This document shows positions 60,246 through 64,000 of a stretch of 64,000 nucleotides of DNA, piece by piece (position 1 is the first letter of the stretch; each line of letters begins with the position of its first letter). Source of the stretch: Motacilla alba alba (Eukaryota; Chordata; Aves; Passeriformes; Motacillidae); NCBI RefSeq assembly GCF_015832195.1, contig NC_052017.1:72231801-72295800 (forward strand), written 5' to 3'. Made by a program: the position numbers and the translations under genes. A model generated the notes under the pieces. It worked only from the letters and a program-made list of their open reading frames with translations, searched no databases and was not told the origin of the DNA.

Positions 60246-60740
60246 AATTGTCAATGAATTTGACAATTCCATGCTTCATTTTTAACCTTTCTAAATTTTC
60301 CATGTTTATTATTTTATCATTTTGAATTTACTGGGTGAAAAAATACAAGTTCAAAGAAAGATTTCTAGCTAAATTTAAATTTGTACTTTTATATATATAT
60401 ATATATATGAGTAGGCTTTGGCTCAGAAACATTTTCACTAGAAGCAAAAAAAGTGCAAGAAAAATTAACACAATATCCATCTGTAAGGACAGCTTGTTTC
60501 ATTGCATTTGTGGTTAAATCTTGAATAACATGGAAAATTAGTAATACTGGTCTTCATCTCTTCAGAATGCAGCTATGCAATGATGTGCACAACCAACTCC
60601 ATGCACAGGAAACTGTAAACATGGGAACAATAGTACACATTAAGATAATCCTGAGTGTGGGACAATGTCCTCCTGATAAAATGAAGAAACAGAGGAATGA
60701 AGACAACTCACTGAACTCTTAATAAAGGAACAAATAATAG
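60246..60740. other. Unique AT-rich DNA with short (TA)n
   Basis: A run of about nine TA units lies at 60391-60408. Otherwise no feature is supported. Confidence 0.6.
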
Positions 60741-61649
60741 AATCACAGTATCATTTAATTTGGAATTCATTGAGAACAACCTTTGTCTGATCAACACCTT
60801 TGCAAATAGACCATTGCACTGAGTGCTGTATCCAGTTGTTTCTTGAAGATTTCCAGGGATGGTGATTCCAACACTTCCCTGGGCAGTGAAATAACTCTTT
60901 CCATGAAAAAACTCTGGCTGATGTCAAACCTGAACCTCCTCTAGCACAGCTTGAGGCCACTTTCTCTTTTCCTGTGTATTGCCTGTGAGAAAAGGCCAAA
61001 CCCTTCCTTGCTACAATCTCTTTTTAGGTGGTTGTAGAAGGTGATAAGGTCACCTCTGAGATTCTTTTTCCCCAGGCTAAACAACCCAGCTCCCTCCTCC
61101 ACTCCTCATAGGACTTACTCTCTAAACCCTTTACCGGCTCTATTGTCCTTGTCTGTACATGCTCCAGTACCTTAATATCTTTCTGGGAGTGAGGAATCAA
61201 AAACTGGACATAGGATTTGAGGTGTGGCCTCATCAGTGCTGAGTACAGAGGGACAGTCACTGACCTGGTCCTGCTGGACACACTCTTGATTTCACAGGTC
61301 AGAGTGCCATTGGCTTTGTTGGCCACTGGGCAGAGCTTGCTCATCTTGGGCCAGCTGTTGACCAGCACGCCCAGGTCCTTTGCTGCTGGGCAGCTTCCCA
61401 ACCACTCTGCCCCCAGCCTGTAGCTCTTTATGGGGTTGTTTTGACCCAAGTGCAGGACCCAGCACTTGGCCTTGTTTAACCTCATACTACTAGTCTCAGC
61501 CTCTTCAGATCCCTCTGTAAAGCTTTTCCAATCTCCAGCAGTTCAACACTCATCCAGCTTGGTGGTGTCTGTGAATTTAGTGATGATGCACCCGATCATC
61601 CAGATAATTGATAAAGACATTGAACAGGACTGGACTCAAAACTGAGCCA
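60741..61649 (-). mobile_element. CR1 LINE, 5'-truncated, RT C-terminus to 3' end
   Basis: The plus strand reads as the complement of a CR1 from the end of the reverse-transcriptase domain to the 3' tail. AGAATCACAGTATCAT at the low-coordinate end is the remnant of the octamer tail, and the text runs collinearly through the 3' UTR and the ORF2 C-terminal part to a GTCCAGTCCTGTTCAATGTC-type segment at the other end. It is truncated at the 5' side, as is normal for CR1. The catalytic region near 61563-61577, where the family has FADD, reads FTDT, and a frameshift lies next to it, so this copy could never have made active enzyme in its present state. Confidence 0.93.
61024..61485 (-). pseudogene. 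CR1 ORF2 reverse-transcriptase C-terminal remnant
   Basis: A 153-codon open frame with the full order of CR1 ORF2 C-terminal signatures: MRLNKAKCWVLHLGQ near the start, then DLGVLV, ANKANGTL, PLYSALMRPHLKSYVQF and SYEEWRRELG. In active elements this region follows the polymerase active site and helps prime reverse transcription from the target DNA. The frame opens after the active site and ends before the natural ORF2 end, so only this part is left. Substitutions are many but stops are few, suggesting moderate age. Confidence 0.88.
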
Positions 61650-62609
61650 GTTAAACAATGATAACAATAGTAATGTTATACAGAACGTGAAACAATTTTG
61701 TTTTCATTAAAACCCCGCTAAATCAGTCAGTTATAAAATCTAGTGCATCCTTGTTTTCTTTAAAATACTGCATAGACAAAGACAATATGGAGAAAATTCC
61801 CAAATAAATTTTTTGAAACATAAACCAATTTTCAATTATACATAATCTTTCTGAATTCACATTCTTCTGCCACATTACCCATTAGGGGAATGTTTTCCTT
61901 TCTCATGATTGAAGCAGTGAGAGTTAAAACTAATTATATGCTAATATTGAAAAAAAAAAGACAAGGAAAAATATCCATCTCTATAATTTACAATTATTTT
62001 ATTTCTTTATAATCATTTATAGAAAGTGAGCTTTTGAGGGTATCAATTATTGTTTGAGGTTTAAATGACATGTGATGTTAAACCAGTGCTTTTATTAAAT
62101 AAGAGGAGCCTAGATTTTCTTAAAACTTATATAATGATAGTTGTGAACAGCATAGTCATTCAGTATCATTTCTTCCATGTATTTTAAAAACAGCAAAGGT
62201 TCCTTCATGCCTTATTCTGAATGAAAGGGGACCAATAAAACAAAGTGAATAGTACCTCGTGTGGGTGGCTGTCACAACTGACCAGAAACTTCAAATTTGA
62301 GAATCTAACAATTTTTGTGAACTCTCAATTCAAGTAAAAACAAAAAACAACAACAAAATTTAAAAAAAAAAAACAACTTTAAAAAATACAAGAACTCAGT
62401 TCGTAAAACTAAGACATGACAAAAAAACTGCTAGTGTGATGGAGAGGAAAAAGGACTGGTTTAAAAATGGGAGAATTCTTTGAAATGAATTTGAGAGAAT
62501 TATCTTTTAAGAATTTATATTATACTTTAGGAATTATCATGATGCTAGAATTTATTAAGCTGTGGGGTTTTTTTATTTTAAAAAGAGCAAGTTGCCCAGG
62601 ATTAAGAGT
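61650..62609. other. Unique AT-rich DNA, no gene supported
   Basis: A-runs lie at about 61949-61959 and 62361-62372. No recognised gene or repeat family. Confidence 0.55.
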
Positions 62610-62641
62610 GTTAAGCCTGCATTGTTTAGCGCAGGCTTAAC
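62610..62641. repeat. Perfect hairpin, 11-bp arms
   Basis: GTTAAGCCTGC and GCAGGCTTAAC are perfect reverse complements around a 10-base loop. The arms are GC-balanced, unlike the surrounding DNA. The stem is too short for a typical microRNA precursor. Confidence 0.93.
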
Positions 62642-62763
62642 TGATGGCTTACAAGGGGATTAATGAAATGGAGAAGGGTTTTATGAAGGTATTTCTCTAC
62701 CTATTCTCACAAGGCTGTGAATGCTTTAATTTATAGAACTCCAGTTAATATTTGTACAGTAGA

Positions 62764-62829
62764 AAATTAATTTATTAATTATTAATTAATTTATTTCCTT
62801 CATTATTAAATTTAATTAATTAATTAATC
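62764..62829. repeat. TTAA/ATTA-rich tract
   Basis: Degenerate TAATTAAT units over about 65 bases, largely self-complementary. Confidence 0.85.
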
Positions 62830-64000
62830 ACAGTTAACTGCGATCTTCTTCAGCTATTGAATCTCTAGGAAGAGGGGAACATCTCTATTTCCTAAGGATG
62901 CAAAGATGTTAATATTTTATAAATTTCTTACATGGTGCTATAGATACTATACGTTTTTTACTCTTATATCACAACTTTGGTGTGGATTGTTGCTTGAGAA
63001 GAGAGCAATAAAACCCTCATGTCTTCAGTAAAATATTACAACTTTGACAAAAACTCAGCTAAGCAAGCTGACACCTTTATGATGAAACCTTTACCTCTGC
63101 TTACCCAGTTTAGGTTATGCAGTGACAGACTGCATCAGGCTTTGGCTTAACACAAGAGAGACCAATGCTAGGAAGCAGCTCTGCAGCCAGGCTGGCAGCA
63201 AGGAGCAGCACTGCCGTGGTGTCTATGACTTTGGTAGCACTTATCTGTCGCACCTGTACTTCAGAGTCTGCCTGGAAGAGAGCACCTCCTTTTGCTCCAT
63301 TCAAACCTTTCTCTCTGTAACAAGAAAGCTTAGTAGGGGCTCAGTGATAGTTCTAAGCTTTTAAAATAAAAGAACCGTGGGTGATCAGTTATATGCAGAT
63401 GTGAATGAAGAAGATGGAAAAGTCCTTTCTGAGGCTTCAAAGTCACTTGCCATTGACTTGAAAGCTTTCTACTTGAGGATTAAAAAGCTTCATGAGGAGA
63501 ACATATTCCTTTTTACTTTTACTATGCTGAAGCTTTCTAAAATGCTTTGTAAAAGTTATTTAGTTATTTCTGCTGAATGCAGGAATTATTAGAAGTCACA
63601 AGTAGCAAAAATCCTCTAAACCTGGGAAAAAACCAATCCCCTTAAGCAACCCTATGAATAGGGATTCATACGGAAGGGTCTATGAACACCCAAGCTCTAT
63701 CACCCATGTTTCACAAGATTTTCTGATGAAACCACAGTGAAACAATTGGCACGTTTTAGTAACCTGGTGATTATGAAACATAATTCCAAGAAATGACATA
63801 ACTTTGAATTCTGTTAAAGACTGCACAATCATTTGGATGGAGTACATACAAAGCCTGCGAGGCATTTATGGGGAGCTATTTAATAGTCCACTGTTGGAGT
63901 ACTACTTTGTTGCAAATAAATTACTGAGTGTAAAGATGAAACCATAGAGACCTGGTTGATCTATATGCAGAAAGAAGCATGATCTGCTGTTAACTTTATT
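62830..64000. other. Unique DNA to window end, no gene supported
   Basis: Frames at 63110-63364 overlap on both strands in a slightly GC-richer stretch without a recognised domain. The frame at 63377-63592 is also unrecognised. No repeat family seen. Confidence 0.5.

Noticed and set aside
63377..63592. A 71-codon plus-strand frame with an acidic start
   Set aside because: It opens at a non-ATG codon, has no recognised domain and no splice support.
1..64000. CRISPR arrays, bacterial operons, tRNA or rRNA genes
   Set aside because: No regularly spaced identical repeats, no ribosome-binding-site-led gene chains and no cloverleaf or rRNA text were seen; the repeats are avian.

Overview
This is vertebrate nuclear DNA, almost certainly from a bird. 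The decisive evidence is the interspersed repeats: several CR1 LINE fragments (one ending in the avian ATTCTATG-type 3' tail), an LTR of a type I associate with songbird and other avian endogenous retroviruses, and three copies of a ~1.1 kb LTR-like avian repeat. The songbird assignment is tentative. The sequence is AT-rich, with microsatellites, homopolymer tracts and A/C-rich low-complexity runs. I see no bacterial gene organisation, no CRISPR array, and no tRNA or rRNA.

I found no host protein-coding gene. All open frames are short. The longest lie inside retroelement copies (for example 57660-58190 minus and 61024-61485 minus), in GC-rich repeat sequence (4938-5417) or across simple repeats. 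The window is best read as intergenic sequence or the inside of a very long intron; no splice-supported exon could be established.

Layout. 0-4.7 kb: AT microsatellite, a CR1 3' end (plus strand) and otherwise unique AT-rich DNA. 4.7-9.8 kb: a retroelement cluster with LTR-like copy A (minus), a canonical ERV LTR (plus) and LTR-like copy B (plus). 12.2-15.5 kb: a TCTTT microsatellite, a possible SINE remnant and a CR1 fragment (minus) with ORF1 and endonuclease remnants. 15.5-33 kb: mostly unique AT-rich DNA with low-complexity tracts and one unclassified LTR-like block near 23.1-23.6 kb. 34.0-35.4 kb: a very old, diverged CR1/L3-type remnant (minus). 38.7-39.2 kb: a CR1 3' part (minus) abutting an AGGCT pentamer repeat. 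39-57 kb: unique AT-rich sequence with candidate conserved noncoding stretches and one composition anomaly near 49.4-50.0 kb. 57.6-58.7 kb: LTR-like copy C (plus). 60.7-61.65 kb: a 5'-truncated CR1 (minus) with a decayed reverse-transcriptase C-terminus. The rest is unique AT-rich DNA with several near-perfect inverted repeats.

No set of genes acts together here. The retroelements are separate insertions of different age, all visibly broken. I did not find a new biological system. The points most worth checking are the retroelement structures, the perfect hairpins and palindromes, the recurring A4C4-type tracts and two unclassified LTR-like blocks. Family assignments rest on recognition of conserved repeat text by eye, not on a database search.
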